This document shows positions 43,101 through 53,122 of a stretch of DNA of 64,000 nucleotides, piece after piece. Under the pieces are notes generated by a model. It made no database searches. It saw nothing but the letters and a program-made list of their open reading frames with translations, and had not been told where the DNA came from. The translations under genes and the position numbers were made by a program. The DNA lies in the NCBI GenBank assembly GCA_025331565.1, contig JAFREQ010000096.1, forward strand, positions 806,001-870,000. The letters are read 5' to 3'. Source of the DNA: Holacanthus passer. Taxonomy: Eukaryota; Chordata; Actinopteri; Pomacanthidae. How positions within the stretch are numbered: position 1 is the first letter of the stretch; every line of letters begins with the position of its first letter.

Positions 43101-45336
43101 CTGGCCACCCCACCCTGTTAATAAGCTCTAGTAGTGTGGTTGTTTGTGTGATGAATTTGGGAGTTTCGCGTGCATGTTGGCGGGCGATGGAAGCCGGTCG
43201 GTCACACTTCCGCTTGTACTACATTTCCCTTCACGACGCTGCAGCGGGGCACGGAAAGAGGAGCCGAGTGGTTCGCTCATTAATGTGGCGATGCGAAGTT
43301 GAAGGTCTGTTTTGTAATTAGACATCTTCGGGCTTGTTCACACAGACTGTGATGGAAATGCTGGATAAAACTGCAGCGTCTCTACACCCACTTGTTGTCT
43401 TTAACCCTTCAAGTGTGTTGAATCGGCAGCACTGGATGTGTTTGGGTCATTATATATGCATTTTATATGGTAAGAAAATACCTAAAAGAAGCTGTAAATT
43501 ATTACCATAATGACACCAGCAAATAACTCTGGCTGCATTAGGAATGTAGTCACTTAAACTGGATAACTGCTTTAATTTTTCCTCTCGACTGTTGAACAGC
43601 TTTAAATGATCTTTGTGCAGATGTTTAGAAATGATAAAAAAAAAAAATCACTCTACATGTTAAAATGTTCAATAGTTATTTGCAATTTTATTTTTGTCCT
43701 ACTTTTTAAATTAGTGCAACATGTACAAAACACTATTATAATAGCTGGAGAATGAAATGCAATTTGCTGACTGCTGGAAAAAATAAAAATATTCCCAAGT
43801 CTGTCACAGATGTAATAAAAGTTGGAAATGTTATGGACAATATTTCAGAACTGTAGTCATTTGTTTACTTGTTGCAGAAACTTAATCAGAGAGAACATGT
43901 TTGTTTTAGATTCCTCAAAACTTAAAACCCTTCCCAACAATATGAAACTGTTTTAAGAATGGCGATAACGGTACAAAATAAAAGAATACAATGTGAGTCT
44001 TAAATGTTATGGGAGAGCTATTTTTGTTAAATACAGATGTGCAAATACAAATTAGTGAGAAATGCAGTCCAAATTTCAGACTCATTTGAGGTCCCCGTGG
44101 TGGCCCCAAGTGATCATTTAGTTTGTTATGCATCGAGCCAGCCGTGCCACATGCATTTTGAAACATCGCTATAAATATCTGACAAACAAGACCATTACCA
44201 AGGAGCCCGTCCACCGGCCTCTGCAGCGCAGTGCGAAATAGGTGAAGAGCTGCAGCGAGAGTGTCGAGGGGAAATTCATTCCCAACGTGTTTATCCCGTT
44301 TGTGACACCAGAGACGGGAAGTGGCGCAGTTTATCACGAATGTGGGACTTTTGACAAACAAATACCAGGAGTAGTTCACAGAGGCTGGTCTCATTTGCTG
44401 CCTTTATTCCAACATATCACGATGTTTGAATGTGATAATGATGCCTCACAACTCAAGGTCCACTTGACTATTTCCAGGCTTTCAACCGCATCTCATGATC
44501 TTCTTCGAGATGGTTCAAGTGGTCATATATGTGGGAAGATGAGGGAAGGATGTAGCATGTACTGATGAAGAACATGAGATTCAGTTAAAGAGAAAACAAA
44601 AACATGGACCCTGAGTTAATTTTCCAAAGTCAAGAACTTTCATGCTCATTGATAAAGTTTAAGATGCTGAACCATCTTTACCCACAGAATTCATTCATTT
44701 TCTCCTCAGGCACTCCAGAGACAGAACATGCCGCCTCTCACAGCTCCATCTCCAATCCATGAAGACCCTCAGCCCATCCCATTGCACGGCTCAGAAGACC
44801 GGCCCCAGTGCGGGATGAGCCCTGGCCTCGGAGGCGGGGGACCAAAGAAGGCCCGGTCGCGGACGCGGATTTCCCTCGAGGCCCTGGGAATCCTGCAGAG
44901 CTTCATCGGCGACGTGGGGCTCTACCCCGACCAGGAGGCCATCCACACCCTGTCGGCCCAGCTGGACCTCCCCAAGCACACCATCGTCAAGTTCTTCCAG
45001 AACCAGCGCTACAACGTCAAGCACCACAGCCAGGCCAGAGAGGCCGGCCCAGGGGAGGACGACAGGGAGAGCTCGAGCCCCAGCGAGGGAGGCATCAGCG
45101 CGGTGGAGAGCCGAGGGGAGGAGGGCCTGTCCGCGTCCGAGGAGTCGAGCGACGACGGGCGAGGATCGGTGGACGCCTTCAGAACAAAGGGAGGAGACGG
45201 AGGAGAAGAGAGAGATGTGGAAATGGAGACAGAGAAGGAAGAAGGGGATGATGGGAAGGCCTCAGGACCAGCCACTTCCTCCCTGTCCCCCTACAGCAGC
45301 GTGGACAGCCCCCACTCTGCAGAGCAGCAGAGATAA
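29077..45336 (+). CDS. satb2-like: SATB2-like chromatin organiser, complete CDS in 11 coding exons
   Basis: Nuclear AT-rich-DNA-binding protein of the CUT-homeobox SATB family, which tethers matrix-attachment DNA and recruits chromatin regulators. Joining the 11 exons listed below gives 2,487 bp, 828 residues plus TAA, with every junction in phase. Domains: ubiquitin-like oligomerisation domain about 61-160, CUT-like domain about 165-240, CUT1 about 405-480, CUT2 about 527-603, homeobox about 666-727, acidic/Ser-rich tail 728-828. The N-terminus (ME.R...ESP.LRDS...LE.NGSP), the IIK.GRW motif after exon 2 and SPQLSPQLVRQQ point to SATB2, not SATB1. It is more diverged than I would expect for a true satb2 orthologue: longer than human SATB2 (733), tail unrelated, second SUMO region lost. 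It could be a fish-specific duplicate or an extra SATB paralogue. Start: ATG at 29077 in a good context (gggcgATGg), downstream of the acceptor ending at 29032. Confidence 0.92.
30444..30482. repeat. (CA)n microsatellite
   Basis: CA run with one CG interruption in intron 1. Confidence 0.95.
30606..30648. repeat. (CA)n microsatellite, interrupted
   Basis: CA run broken by TC and CC in intron 1. Confidence 0.9.
31847..32032 (+). CDS. satb2-like: SATB2-like exon 2: first part of the ULD
   Basis: Encodes LMIPVYCVVEH, a diverged loop with Gly, Asp and His, HAEFVLVRKDVLFTQLVETA and LGYSHSSAVQASG. The donor is G|gtaagt, phase 1. The loop between VVEH and HAEFV differs from both mammalian SATBs. 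Confidence 0.95.
33302..33806. mobile_element. CA-linked teleost repeat block with internal duplication
   Basis: The phrase agtttgacattcctggtgtg plus tcccgtaaacacagggc occurs twice (33370-33407 and 33761-33798), 391 bases apart. Between them sits a familiar fish unit with acgttatggggacttgcatt, ttgtccccataaggaaggcg and gtaaacagatttatgg, plus CA tracts. The left flank is shared with 18526-18569. Confidence 0.65.
33689..33723. repeat. (CA)n microsatellite
   Basis: CA run inside the repeat block of intron 2. Confidence 0.95.
34954..34991. repeat. (CA)n microsatellite
   Basis: A perfect CA run, about 250 bases upstream of exon 3. Confidence 0.95.
35238..35364 (+). CDS. satb2-like: SATB2-like exon 3: second part of the ULD
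   Basis: Encodes IIKVGRWKPMPIHYLTDAPE, then ATVADMLLDVYHMVTLRILLH. IIK.GRW is a SATB2 feature (SATB1 has LIQVGKW). The donor is AG|gtcagc, phase 2, and a (GT)n run begins eight bases into the intron. Confidence 0.95.
35365..35909 (+). other. SATB2-like intron 3
   Basis: A 545-bp intron with a short GT run just after the donor. Nothing else recognised. Confidence 0.85.
35910..36033 (+). CDS. satb2-like: SATB2-like exon 4: start of the CUT-like domain
   Basis: Encodes FARLEELPSEQWTHATVRNA, then LKELLRETNQSTLAKECPLSQ, before gtacca. Strongly conserved with SATB1 and SATB2. Confidence 0.95.
36034..37623 (+). other. SATB2-like intron 4
   Basis: A 1.6-kb intron with a 52-base (GT)n run at 36376-36427 and a CT-rich run (37594-37614) that forms the polypyrimidine tract of exon 5. 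Confidence 0.85.
36376..36427. repeat. (GT)n microsatellite, 52 bases
   Basis: The longest perfect dinucleotide run in the window. Confidence 0.97.
37624..37726 (+). CDS. satb2-like: SATB2-like exon 5: end of the CUT-like domain
   Basis: Encodes SMISAIVNSSYYANVSTSKC, then QEFGRWYKRYKRIK. The donor is G|gtaact, phase 1. In mammalian SATB2 the next residues are VERVE; here they are supplied by exon 7 if exon 6 is skipped. Confidence 0.95.
37727..39271 (+). other. SATB2-like intron 5
   Basis: A 1.5-kb intron with a short CA tract at about 38672-38693 and a (GT)n tract at 39209-39228, 43 bases before the exon 6 acceptor. Confidence 0.8.
39272..39322 (+). CDS. satb2-like: SATB2-like exon 6: 51-bp phase-1 cassette
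   Basis: Encodes GEYIEKMWSAQDKSDIK in frame between atattcag and gtatgc. It has no counterpart in the human SATB2 sequence as I remember it. Phase 1 on both sides means it can be skipped without frameshift. Its last residues (DIK) plus exon 7 (VERD) give IKVE, the same tetrapeptide formed by exon 5 plus exon 7. Inclusion in mRNA is inferred from splice sites alone. Confidence 0.7.
39558..40090 (+). CDS. satb2-like: SATB2-like exon 7: linker and first half of CUT1
   Basis: Starts VERDLDMSVLSQRP, then a Pro/His/Ser-rich linker, SPQLSPQLVRQQLAMAHLIN and QQFLNHPPIS, and the first half of CUT1 (DIYQQVRNELKRASVSQAVF ... NRTQ). It is 533 bp, phase 1 in and phase 0 out (gtagac). A (TG)n run at 39531-39549 takes the place of most of the polypyrimidine tract. 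Confidence 0.95.
40091..40191 (+). other. SATB2-like intron 7, 101 bp, with (GT)n at its 3' end
   Basis: The intron is short and its 3' part is a (TG)n run at 40157-40184, only seven bases before the acceptor AG. Confidence 0.9.
40157..40184. repeat. (TG)n at the exon 8 acceptor
   Basis: Repeat replacing the polypyrimidine tract; complementary to the CA tract on the other side of exon 8. Confidence 0.95.
40192..40404 (+). CDS. satb2-like: SATB2-like exon 8: second half of CUT1
   Basis: Encodes GLLSEILRKEEDPRSASQSL through RDRIYQEERERS, then a low-complexity tail (NTNHNHSTNLISSTNTHRHTQ-type; His, Asn, Thr). The final codons come from a CA-rich run that continues into the intron. It is 213 bp, phase 0 at both ends, so it is skippable in frame. 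The Gln-Gly pair spanning the exon 7/8 border is a DNA-contacting site in SATB1 CUT1 (family knowledge). Confidence 0.93.
40386..40432. repeat. (CA)n across the exon 8 donor
   Basis: An interrupted CA run that crosses the exon-intron border; the donor gtacac lies inside it. Repeat length variation would change coding residues (Thr/His) or donor spacing. Confidence 0.93.
40635..40787 (+). CDS. satb2-like: SATB2-like exon 9: first half of CUT2
   Basis: Encodes TKCIVSGAELPLKLDSLVNI, then SGIYDEIQQEMKRAKVSQAL and FAKVAANKSQ, before gtgggt. The CUT2 core is near-identical to mammalian SATB2. Confidence 0.95.
41410..41433. repeat. (CA)n microsatellite
   Basis: CA run in intron 9. Confidence 0.95.
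41462..41487. repeat. (CTT)n trinucleotide repeat
   Basis: CTT run followed by ctcag; it looks like an acceptor, but no open exon follows. Confidence 0.95.
42407..42598 (+). CDS. satb2-like: SATB2-like exon 10: second half of CUT2
   Basis: Encodes GWLCELLRWKESPSPENRTL, then WENLCTIRRFLGLPQADRDQ and VYEEESRQQHSDRLHTVLHV, before gtacaa. As in CUT1, the repeat is split at the Gln-Gly pair. Confidence 0.95.
42599..44709 (+). other. SATB2-like intron 10
   Basis: A 2.1-kb intron. The part at about 44090-44545 is less AT-rich, has open frames on both strands but no coding signature, and looks like candidate conserved noncoding sequence. It ends in ttctcctcag. Confidence 0.75.
44710..45336 (+). CDS. 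satb2-like: SATB2-like exon 11: homeobox and acidic tail, stop TAA
   Basis: Starts ALQRQNMPPLTAPSPIHEDP, then a Gly/Pro linker and the homeobox (KKARSRTRISLEALGILQSF through DLPKHTIVKFFQNQRYNVKHH). The remaining 100 residues are Ser/Glu/Asp-rich and end SVDSPHSAEQQR. The segment VDVAEYKDEELL found after the homeobox of both mammalian SATBs is absent. Confidence 0.95.
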   Translation, partial: ALQRQNMPPLTAPSPIHEDPQPIPLHGSEDRPQCGMSPGLGGGGPKKARSRTRISLEALGILQSFIGDVGLYPDQEAIHTLSAQLDLPKHTIVKFFQNQRYNVKHHSQAREAGPGEDDRESSSPSEGGISAVESRGEEGLSASEESSDDGRGSVDAFRTKGGDGGEERDVEMETEKEEGDDGKASGPATSSLSPYSSVDSPHSAEQQR

Positions 45337-48300
45337 CAGCAGAGAAACCAGAGGAACTGAGGAAAACATGAGATGGAAGCACCATCAAAATGTGAAGCCC
45401 ACACACAGACGACCTGTGAAGAAATATACATCAGCAGCTTTAATAGAGCTGGAAAAAAAACTGTGGAAAATGATTTTTAAGTTTGTCTGAAAAGGGATGG
45501 AAGGTTCTGCCACAGCCTTCAGATACTGCCAGTATTTTTGGTTCGATTCTGCCTGTAGATGATATTTGGGAGGATTTTTCACTCGTGAGAAATATTTCCT
45601 CATAAATTTTCAGTATTTTCACCTTGTTGTTGTTATTTTTTTTCTAATGAGGGGAACAGATTTCAAACAGTATTAGATCATCACTATAATGTGCTGAAAC
45701 ACAACTGAGTTTTCTGTTTTTTAAGGTGACCAAAATTTCCAAAACCCTTCACCTCTGTCGGCTTTAAAGGTAAATGTAATTCTTAAACTGCTCCTGCAGC
45801 ACAATCCACGTTTGTAGTACACAGCTTCCTACACTATCATCATATTAGTTATAAAGCTGGAAAGTATTGTCACAAATACAAACTGATCACATACATGGAC
45901 AGAGGAGACGTTTGCTGTGCTGCAGGAGTGGTTTTAGAAATTTGGATCTTTTTTTTTTTTTTGCATCATAAAAATCTTAAGCCACCTTTCAAGCCAGTAA
46001 GTGTTTTTATGTTTATTTATGTACGTTTCTGTTTATTATGTTTACAGGTTATGTGTTTGGTGCCATGAAGCAGGTTTGGAGTTAAGCCGGCATTACAGTC
46101 CAAGTGTAATTGAATTTGACATGTTCTCACGAGAAAGACGAGAGTTTTTGACCAGTGGTGGATTTGGCTTCAATTTTTTTTTTTTGCCATTAAATGAACA
46201 AACCTGGAAATGCACTTTGCCCACATATAGCAGCAGCAGCCTGAGAACACAAGGAGTCTCCTGCTGACCCCACTAACGCTTCGGAACAAACTTCTCCCAA
46301 ACCACTCAGAAATAACTTTTCTGCTCAGATATTAGAAAAGAATCCAAACACGTTGACAAGCTGCAGCCAGAGAGAAACTTCCATCTGAGCTCAGGTGGAA
46401 ACGCTTGTTAGAGTGAGATGCAATTATATTGTGACCAAGGATAAATTGTACTGACGTTGCGCAGTAGTACCTCATGAGAAGGGCATTCACCTGGGAAATT
46501 AGAGGCTTGCAGGGTAATAACACGAGGACCTCCACCCAAACTCCACCTAAACTGAAGCCCATTTTACATACATGTGATTTTTTATGTAATATAAATATAT
46601 ATATGCTTTAAGGAGGTCCTTTACTGATCAGTTCCGCACTCCCATTAATATTTATTGCCAACTTTTTATTTACTAAAATCGGAGTATTATTATTGTAATT
46701 ATAGTTTTGCTATCATTTTCTTTGATATGACACGTTTTTGTAAATGTGACAAAAAAAAGTTTGCTCAGTGTTACCTTATGTTTTAAAAGTATGATCCTTT
46801 ATTTCTAAATTAGCCTGGAAGAAAAAAATGATCCAACATGAACCAGTTCATGTACATTCTGATGTAAATGTTGACAATCCACCTGGAAAAGTGAATCTGC
46901 CATCGTGTGCGGGGTCCGACCACTGTCACTTACACTGTTTGTGTAATTTGTGCCACAAAGAAACAGGGTATGAAATGATTTGCATTTACGGCTTATTTCG
47001 GTTTGAGAGTCTTCTCTGTCCTGGGTGGAGCGCGCCAACTTTCTGATCTGTTCCACTTTGATGTTTAACCCTTGTTCTTTGATTCTCTTGTGGGCAAGAC
47101 ATGAAAATCTGATAAAACTTTTCCAAAGTATTGTCTGTGTGGAAAGTTTGCCCTCTTTGCCTTTTTATAAATCCTCCGCTGGTCCCAGTGTGCAGTGGGC
47201 TCAAACTGCACCCTGCTTCCACTGTTTTATTCTGTAATTATCCAGGAGGCAAATCTCCGAAACAAAGTCATCATATGGAATTTGTTTTGCCTGTCCATCC
47301 TGTATTTGCTTTATTTGTCCTAATTCATTTCATTTCAATTAAATTCACCTGCTGATGATTGAAATTTTCAAGAGAACAATACGCTCATGTAATACAGTCA
47401 CGCTCGATAAAGATTGAAAATGTGCAGATATGAGACAGAGGCTAAATGTGAATCATGTAAAAGTAGGCCAGAAAATAGCTGTCATTCCGCTCCCTCGCAT
47501 ACCTCGAGTCAAACCGCAAAACTTTTTTAAAAGAACAGCTGTCAAACGCAAATACAAAGAGCAGAGGCCTTTACCAACCGAACCACAGACGCATGAGCAT
47601 AAAAACAGCGGCCGTAAAAAAGGCAAAATACAAAGTGCGCAATGCAATTAGATGGGTGGGGGGGCGCAGGCTTGTTTAGTCTTTTTAAATCTCAAATGAA
47701 GAGACAAGCTGTTGAGTCTGTGTCTTATCACCGCAGGAGCTTTCGTTGCCGGGTCACACTATCACAAGTTTGGTGCTCGGCTGCGAAATCTGCAAAAGCA
47801 GCTTTCTCGCTCATTTGGTTTTCATTGTGTAAGATGTTGAGATGTTGCTCACATGGAGAAGTGCATTCAAAGCATGTGTGCAGGTGAAAATGAGAAAAAT
47901 GTCTTGATGTGAAAAGACTTTTTTTGTGGCATCATTCTGCATACCAAAAAGTTTCCTATCAGAGCTTTTATTATCAGGCTGAAAACTTTATTGACACATA
48001 CCAGTAAGGGAAAAAAAAATATTACAATCACTTCAAGTTCAGTGTGACTCCCAGCACATTTAATATGTGCTCAATCAAACTACACTAAACTCATATCATC
48101 AGATACACATGATGGATGTGTGTGCAGGTTTCTCTTACTCACTCTGGAAATCATTAGAAACAGATTAATTTACGAGTCGTGTTAACTCCGTGCAGCTTCG
48201 TGTCTTCTTCACTTGCCAGGGCACCTGATAACAATTTGAAACAAATCAGCAACTTGCCACGTTAACAAATGCGCCTCTCCTTGTCCGCACCTCCATCTGT

Positions 48301-48976
48301 CGAGTGTTTGGCTTTAAGTGAACACTAGTGATGTATTCCCAGATCGCAGCAATTAACTTGGGTGGTACAATATTATTATAACTGAAAATGAGTTGCAATA
48401 AACCAGAACTGCCCTTTAATATCTGACATTTTGTAAAATGAACTCTTGCAAAAATATTTGTGACTTTTTCCTGTGTTTGCGTTTTCCAACTTGCATCATT
48501 TGAGACACGTCATTGAACGCCTCATGAAGACAGAAGACTGAAGACCTGTATGTTCTGCTAGTGTTGCTCATGTCACTTTTGTACCCAACACTTTTTATAC
48601 TGGAGTTTCCAAACTGTGAGCTGACAGGACTTTTATGATTTTTTGCTCCCAACAATAAAACCAGATTGTTCATAAATAGTTGGTTTCCTATCTCAAATGT
48701 CATCAGATGATGTTTGGCCCAACAGGAGAGGAAACCATGACTCTTCACCTTGAGAAGATAAACGTAAATGAGGCTTGTGTCACTAAAACTAGTTCAAGAA
48801 AATTGCAGCTACAGAATAAAACGTCCTTTTTTAATGTGTTTTAGTTTCTGTGTTCGTCATAGTTAACTCACATCTAATATTACAACTGCATCAGTGAGTG
48901 TTGGTACGGTCCACTGGAGTTCTGCTCACACAGCTGGCTATTAGAGCCGTATGGCAGGCTGATACAAGGCCATTAG

Positions 48977-48978
<2 letters not shown>

Positions 48979-49009
<31 letters not shown>
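48979..49009. repeat. (GT)n microsatellite
   Basis: A perfect GT run. Confidence 0.95.
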
Positions 49010-49305
49010 GTGGGATAGGGACGCAGGTGCTCCGTGGGCTGATATTACCCAGGATGCTCAGGGTGGGAGCAAAGGGGTTATGGGGGGAGAAGGAGGCTCT
49101 CTGTGGAGCTCGCAAACACACCTGTGATCCCCTGCTAGCACGCTCGCACACACGCACACACACGCTCATACACACACTCTGTTCCCCCGGCCTCTGCGCT
49201 GCAGCACGTTAATACACACTCTGATAAACAGGCTAATACTCGCAGCGGCAGCACTTTACACACCATTGAACACAACACACGGCAATCAGTGAAGCCAACA
49301 CGTGG

Positions 49306-49307
<2 letters not shown>

Positions 49308-49341
<34 letters not shown>

Positions 49342-49443
49342 TGTTTTGGAGACTTGTGGGTGTGTGTGTGTGTGTGTGTATGCAATGAAAAAGCATTGCA
49401 ACCTCATTAGGCAAAGTTGTGTGTGTGTGTGTTTGTGTGTGTG
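49308..49443. repeat. Cluster of three (GT)n runs
   Basis: Runs at 49308-49340, 49359-49379 and 49419-49443 separated by unique bases. They create the His-Thr repeat open frames on the opposite strand. Confidence 0.93.
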
Positions 49444-50021
49444 TGACAGATAAGGCAAACCTAAGCATTTCTATCATCAAAAAGACAAGAAAACAGAAAA
49501 TCCCCATCATTTTTTTATGGCCTGGATTTTGTTCTTTTGGCCGACGTTGTACTCCCCGACTTCGTGGCTGATGTCTGGGGATGTGACACGACTTAACAAC
49601 AGAGCGCGCAGGACAACTACACGAGCCATCTGACGCGTTTTTAACAATTTAACCGATATTTTCTGAACCACTGATTTAGAAGTGACAGCAAAGGGGGATT
49701 TAAAAGTTATGATCCAAAGTTAAAGTTATTACCCTGTTGTCTGTTGTAAGGGCTTCAAATTTGAATAGCACAGCTGTTGTAAACATCCATGACTGACTTC
49801 CTGGTTCAGCTTTGGCCTCACATACTTGTTCAATAAAGCAATACAAAACCAGAATAGACATTTGTGAATGTTCTTTTATTTTCACTTCTACATACTATGA
49901 AGTGGTTTAAATTGAACTCAAGCAATCAGAGAACTCGTTGCTGATTGACTTATCCATTGCAAAGCTGAAAGTTACTTCTTCGTAAACCTGTGTCTAGCAA
50001 TGCAACCAAAATCATCCCCAT

Positions 50022-50085
50022 TACATTTATATGGCTGCCACTTATCCAGAGCGACATACAATAAGTCCATTCAACCATGTGGATA
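50022..50085. mobile_element. Fragment of a common fish repeat (ttatccagagcgac type)
   Basis: atggctgccacttatccaga followed by gcgacatacaataagtccat matches the familiar fish phrase 'gctgacgcttttatccaaagcgacttacaataagtgcat'. Borders are uncertain. Confidence 0.55.
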
Positions 50086-51180
50086 CAGCCAAACGATTAC
50101 ATGAATCATGTAACTACACCCATTGCATCAAATATGCTGAACTGCTTTAAAAGCTGCATTTAGAAACAGACATAATGAGAAAATATATATATATTATATG
50201 ACAAACACAGGGTGGACAATGAAAGAAAAAATCATTACTGAGACCTCATTCACACTTGATCTCATCATGTGTCCAAGTTAAAAGTTGGAACTTTATGGGT
50301 GTGAGATGGCATAAAGACAATAAAGTTTTGTCTCACTCATAGTCCATAAATCTTATTCATCCATGTTTGTGTCTTCGCTTATTGATTAATGGATGGTTTA
50401 TGGACAGTTCACCTTGCTAGTGTAACAGTTAATTTCCACCTAAAAATTCATGTTTGTGCTTCATTGTTCTCATACGTATTAAAAGGTGTCATATATTATG
50501 ATCAGCTACACATGGCAACACTAAACATCACAACTTCTGGTCCATGACACACACGCACATAGATGATGAAAACACCCCTTGAACACCCAAAGATGAAACG
50601 AGTCAGAAAACGACCACACCACATCTCCTTCAAAAACAAACATGTAATTATAGTGGCACTGCTGCATTAGTGGCCGACTGGCGGGGTTTTGATGTGCGCC
50701 TCTAAATTGCGTTACATCGAGCCAGTAACATTTTTACGCCCACAAGAAGCCATTCAAAGCAAGTCCCTTTAAGAGGAAAATAAAAAAACAATTAAAGACT
50801 AATAGGGCTTTAACTTCTAAAAGTCTGGAATCTGATAATTTAATGTTCCATTTGTTTTAAGTAGTAAAAAGCTATATTTGTTTTAAATATAAAAAAAACT
50901 TGAAGCAAATAAATTTAAGGCTAAATTAGAGTGTTGAGTCTCTGTTTTGGAACAACTTAAAGAAAGGGCAAATTATTTTTGGGTCTCTCATTGATGCATG
51001 TGGTTTACTATAATTGTCTAAATGCAACTGATGAACATTTAGTTAAGGTTAATATACTGTCAGGCACTTAGCTACTTAAGAGGCTGCTGATGATGGGTTT
51101 ATGTTCATCAGCACAAAAATAGTTTGCTTCAAATTCAACTCATTGAGGTTATTTTATCTAAAAGTCAAGCTTTAACTTGT

Positions 51181-51231
51181 GTAGTCCCACAGGGGAGTGT
51201 ATTGGGCCCCCTGTTGACACTATTTTATGTA
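51181..51231 (+). mobile_element. LINE reverse-transcriptase motif scrap
   Basis: Encodes VVPQGSVLGPLLTLFYV on +. This is the PQGSVLGPLL motif of non-LTR retrotransposon RTs. The flanks are closed, so only a scrap remains. Confidence 0.6.
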
Positions 51232-52787
51232 TGGAGTGGTGGTAAAGCTATCGCAATCAGTATGAACAAGTCTTAATGCATCCCTGACCTTTGACCCCCG
51301 GCTTGCTGACAAGCAAAAGTGAGAGTCAATGAGCTATTAAGGCAGGCTGTGATTATGTAAGGCAGCAGAGGCTTAATTCACACCCTGTACATAATCGTGT
51401 CATTGCACAGTGAGCTCGCTTCACCACCCTGGATTTCACACCACTACCACTTTCAGCTTTGGTGACTTTCAAAAGAAATCCAACACAGAATCAATTCACA
51501 GGCACTAATGAAACCGATGAAACTGAACTGATGAAAAAAAAAAAGTGAGGAAACAACTTTTCACTTTTTTAAACACGTGGAAACTAAAATTAATGTATTT
51601 TACTTTCCTTTTGCATCATACATACTTTTCTACTACTACTTGCTGTTATTTCTCATTTTAATTCATAAACTTAAGCAATCTCAAATCTTTTCCGCACCTG
51701 TTTCTCCCACATGTTTCTGTCACCAACAAGTATTCTTGCTTTTAACAGGGGGCGTAAGCTCACTTACAATCACGTATGCAACGCAGAGGTTTGATTACGG
51801 TGTGTCAGAAAGTGCAAAACAAACAAAAAAAGATTTAGCAAAAAACTCAAAGAAGGTTATAATTTGCAGAGTAGCAAAGCAGTGTTTAGGCTTTGGGACA
51901 CAACAACTTTCCCTAAAAACCATAAAACTATTATTTGAAAAAGAAAAAGAAATCTGATTACTGATACTGATTTGAAACTTGCTGCAATGGGATTACTCTT
52001 GATTTTTTTATATTATTCATAAATACATGTTTGACTCATTGCACTTTATCTATAATTCACAAATTAATTTCTGACTTAATTAATGGCTGAATGCTGAGTA
52101 CTTTATGTGGAGAGAATGACAATAAATTCAACCTTGACCTTGTTTTTGGTTGAAGCTGTTAAATAGCAAAACTGAAAAAGTGAATTTGACCATTTTACAG
52201 AACCAATAACTTCTTTCAAATCACAAAAAATATGCGTTAACAAGTGTACAAACACAGTCACTGGTGGGACTCCAACAATCAGTTTGCATAGAATAGATCA
52301 TTTGTGCAATATGTAATCAAACAAAATGCATCATATCCATAACTCTGGAGGTGGCTGAGTCACTGGACCACAGGCCTGGTATCAGTCTATGTAACCTCAG
52401 TGTGAGCCAGTGCAGCCATCGAGGAAGCACAGCTGGCTGGGTGGCTGCGGGCTCTCGACACCAGCTGCAGACTCTTGTGCAGAAAGAGCCACCAGGTGTC
52501 TGGGATTTCATGCTCCTTCCCTCCTCCACTGGTTCCCACTGCAGCCTGCTGAACCGTTCCCGGGCTGGATTAACAACCGGCTGTTCCTCCACGATGCCGC
52601 CACGGGCCCACGGCTCAGCACTGCTTTACCGCGCCTCGACCGATGCCCCTCGACGGGAAGAAGTGTGTCTGGGTTCATCTTCAAGTTTGCTTTGAGTCAC
52701 TGTGTCGTAACCTTTCTTTGGAGCATTTAGTCAAACATAAGAAACTCAAGGGAATCAGAATAAGACATATGATAATGGACTGCGGAC

Positions 52788-53122
52788 TTAAAGGGTTAGT
52801 TCACCCAAATAAGAAAGACAAATTTTCTCCTTCTCATTTTCTTATTTCTCATTGAAACTGATAACTTGTTCTGTGGCTCACCACAATAATTCATTTATTT
52901 TGGAAAGAGTAGTTGGGCATTTTGGGAAGCAGGCTTATTTGATTTCTTGCCCACAATTCGATGAGAAGGGCACTCTCATGTCAGTTTGAAGCGACATCCA
53001 GGAAACAGCGGGAAACGCAAATGAGTCAACAAAAATAAAAGCTCATTGATTAATATGTTATATTTTGTTTGTTCAAAGCGAAGCCACTGAAAACTGAAAA
53101 CATTGGTGAACCAACCCTTCAA
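52788..53122. mobile_element. MITE with TTAA-type target duplication (piggyBac-like)
   Basis: The left end is TTAA then AGGGTTAGTTCACCC (52788-52806). The right end, reverse-complemented, is AAGGGTTGGTTCACC, and the flanking four bases are TCAA (53119-53122), one change from TTAA. It is 335 bases with no transposase open frame. TTAA duplication is the piggyBac signature; ITR and duplication are seen, the superfamily is inferred. Confidence 0.65.

Noticed and set aside
43915..44394. 159-codon open frame on the - strand in SATB intron 10
   Set aside because: No recognisable domain or coding character, and it lies within an intron opposite another open frame.
29077..45336. Assignment of the gene to SATB1, based on human KCNH8-SATB1 linkage
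   Set aside because: The N-terminus, IIK.GRW, SPQLSPQLVRQQ and HLINQQ.AVSRLLAHQHPQ are SATB2 features. SATB1 has LIQVGKW and a different Gln-rich linker.
51577..51957. 126-codon open frame on +
   Set aside because: AT-rich, Lys/Phe/Leu-biased, with no family resemblance.
52905..52995. Similarity between 52905-52995 and 59460-59520 (cttgc...gatgagaagg phrases)
   Set aside because: Only short phrases agree. It may be a shared fish repeat, but I cannot support borders for either.
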